Source of the DNA: JAGUXG01 sp043798435
Lineage (GTDB): Bacteria; UBA9089; UBA9088; JAGUXG01
Assembly: GCA_043798435.1 (NCBI GenBank)
Contig: JAZDOR010000110.1
Location: forward strand, 1-13,015
Direction: 5' to 3'
DNA length: 13,015 nt
Shown: positions 12,571 through 13,015 of the stretch, piece by piece
Layout: every line of letters begins with the position of its first letter
Position numbering within the stretch: the stretch's first letter is position 1
Position numbers and translations under genes: made by a program
The notes under the pieces: model-generated
Told to the model about the DNA's origin: nothing
Seen by the model: only the letters and a program-made list of their open reading frames with translations
Database searches by the model: none

Positions 12571-12907
12571 AATTACTCAAGAAGAAATAGCAATGGAATA
12601 TTTTATTAATAATCCAAATAGAGATATAAGGCATCCTGAAATTGTAGATTGGGTAACATCCGAATTCTTAAAAAGAACAGGAAAAATATTTAGAGATCCT
12701 GATAGACAAATCCGTCAATTATCTCAAAGTGGCTTTTTAATTAAAGTTTCTAAAGGTAGTTATAGATATGAACCAGCCTCGGTTCATAAAAGAGAATTAG
12801 ACGATTTCACTGCTGCACAGAAAAAGGAAATTATGGAGCGAGACGAATATAAATGCGTAATCTGTGGTAAAGGCATTAACACTACAACGCCGTTTATAAT
12901 GGTTTAA
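12563..12907 (+). pseudogene. HNH restriction endonuclease, truncated inside the HNH domain
   Basis: The ATG at 12563 overlaps the methyltransferase end (stop 12568-12570), with GGAG upstream. The 114 residues begin with the N-terminal region common to methyltransferase-linked HNH enzymes: NRDIRHPEIVDWVTSEF (19-35), RTGKIFRDPDRQIRQL (38-53) and KGSYRYEP (64-71). The HNH domain then starts with AQKKEIMERDEYKCVICGKG (about 84-103). It breaks off after the first CxxC, reading INTTTPFIMV and a stop. The His-containing strand, the catalytic Asn/His and the second Cys pair are all missing, so cleavage activity should be lost. The sequence from about 12875 on belongs to something else. Confidence 0.85.
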
Positions 12908-13015
12908 ATTGGATGATTTGCCAGCCATTTTTGCTTATGGGACTTTCGGGCTTTCTCTTTGTTTTGTCTCTGTTTCATGAACCATGCAATAACATCTTTC
13001 GGATCCCATGTAATT
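12904..13015 (-). CDS. C-terminal end of an unrecognised minus-strand gene (partial)
   Basis: The open frame enters from the right edge and reads 36 residues: ITWDPKDVIAWFMKQRQ and then a Lys-rich tail finishing KWLANHPI, with stop at 12906-12904. Residue choice looks protein-like, and the frame has no stop before the edge. I do not recognise the family. It converges on the truncated endonuclease, and both stop codons lie in the palindrome TTTAAA (12903-12908). It may belong to the element or rearrangement that truncated the endonuclease. Confidence 0.45.
   Translation of the reverse strand, partial: ITWDPKDVIAWFMKQRQNKEKARKSHKQKWLANHPI

Noticed and set aside
12872..12912. Integron attC-like or integrase core site at the nuclease break
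   Set aside because: GTTTAAA and TTAACAC vaguely resemble core sites, but no paired R and L boxes with proper stem symmetry can be drawn, and no integrase is present.

Overview
The window looks like chromosomal DNA from an uncultivated diderm (Gram-negative-type) bacterium. It carries lpxA for lipid A synthesis, a lipoprotein peptidoglycan hydrolase, a class A penicillin-binding protein and a PilT-type motor ATPase. The phylum cannot be fixed from the sequence. Genes are tightly packed, while most gaps hold short-period palindromic repeats, a look I associate with metagenome-assembled genomes of poorly known phyla.

Layout. 1-960: two dispersed repeats flank a decayed transposase. 978-3065 (minus): an unusual fusion of a SAM methyltransferase with a D-Ala-D-Ala-ligase-like ATP-grasp domain. 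3312-11611 (plus): a run of envelope genes, namely pilT-like ATPase, HAD hydrolase, lpxA, pmbA/tldE-like, LysM-M23 lipoprotein, undecaprenol/diacylglycerol kinase-PAP2 fusion, and PBP1A. 11722-12907 (plus): a visibly more A/T-rich restriction-modification remnant, an N4-cytosine-type DNA methyltransferase plus an HNH endonuclease cut off inside its HNH domain. 12904-13015 (minus): the end of an unrecognised gene that runs out of the window.

How the genes fit together. LpxA starts lipid A synthesis. The kinase-PAP2 fusion probably interconverts phosphorylated forms of the undecaprenyl carrier. PBP1A polymerises and crosslinks peptidoglycan, and the M23 lipoprotein cuts or regulates it.

Most unusual content. 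The intergenic elements share GTAA...TTAC termini and are built of 7-, 8- or 9-bp units arranged as inverted arrays. Two of them (5312-5466 and 5533-5682) have exact 8-bp target-site duplications, so they behaved as mobile MITE-like elements. Each sits in one copy of a 90-bp tandem duplication of the HAD-lpxA junction. A third (about 4491-4634) appears to have split an ATGA stop/start overlap between pilT and the HAD gene, leaving HAD's Shine-Dalgarno stranded upstream. A fourth supplies the start codon and first five codons of the M23 lipoprotein. The elements have therefore reshaped a formerly coupled operon junction by junction without destroying its genes.
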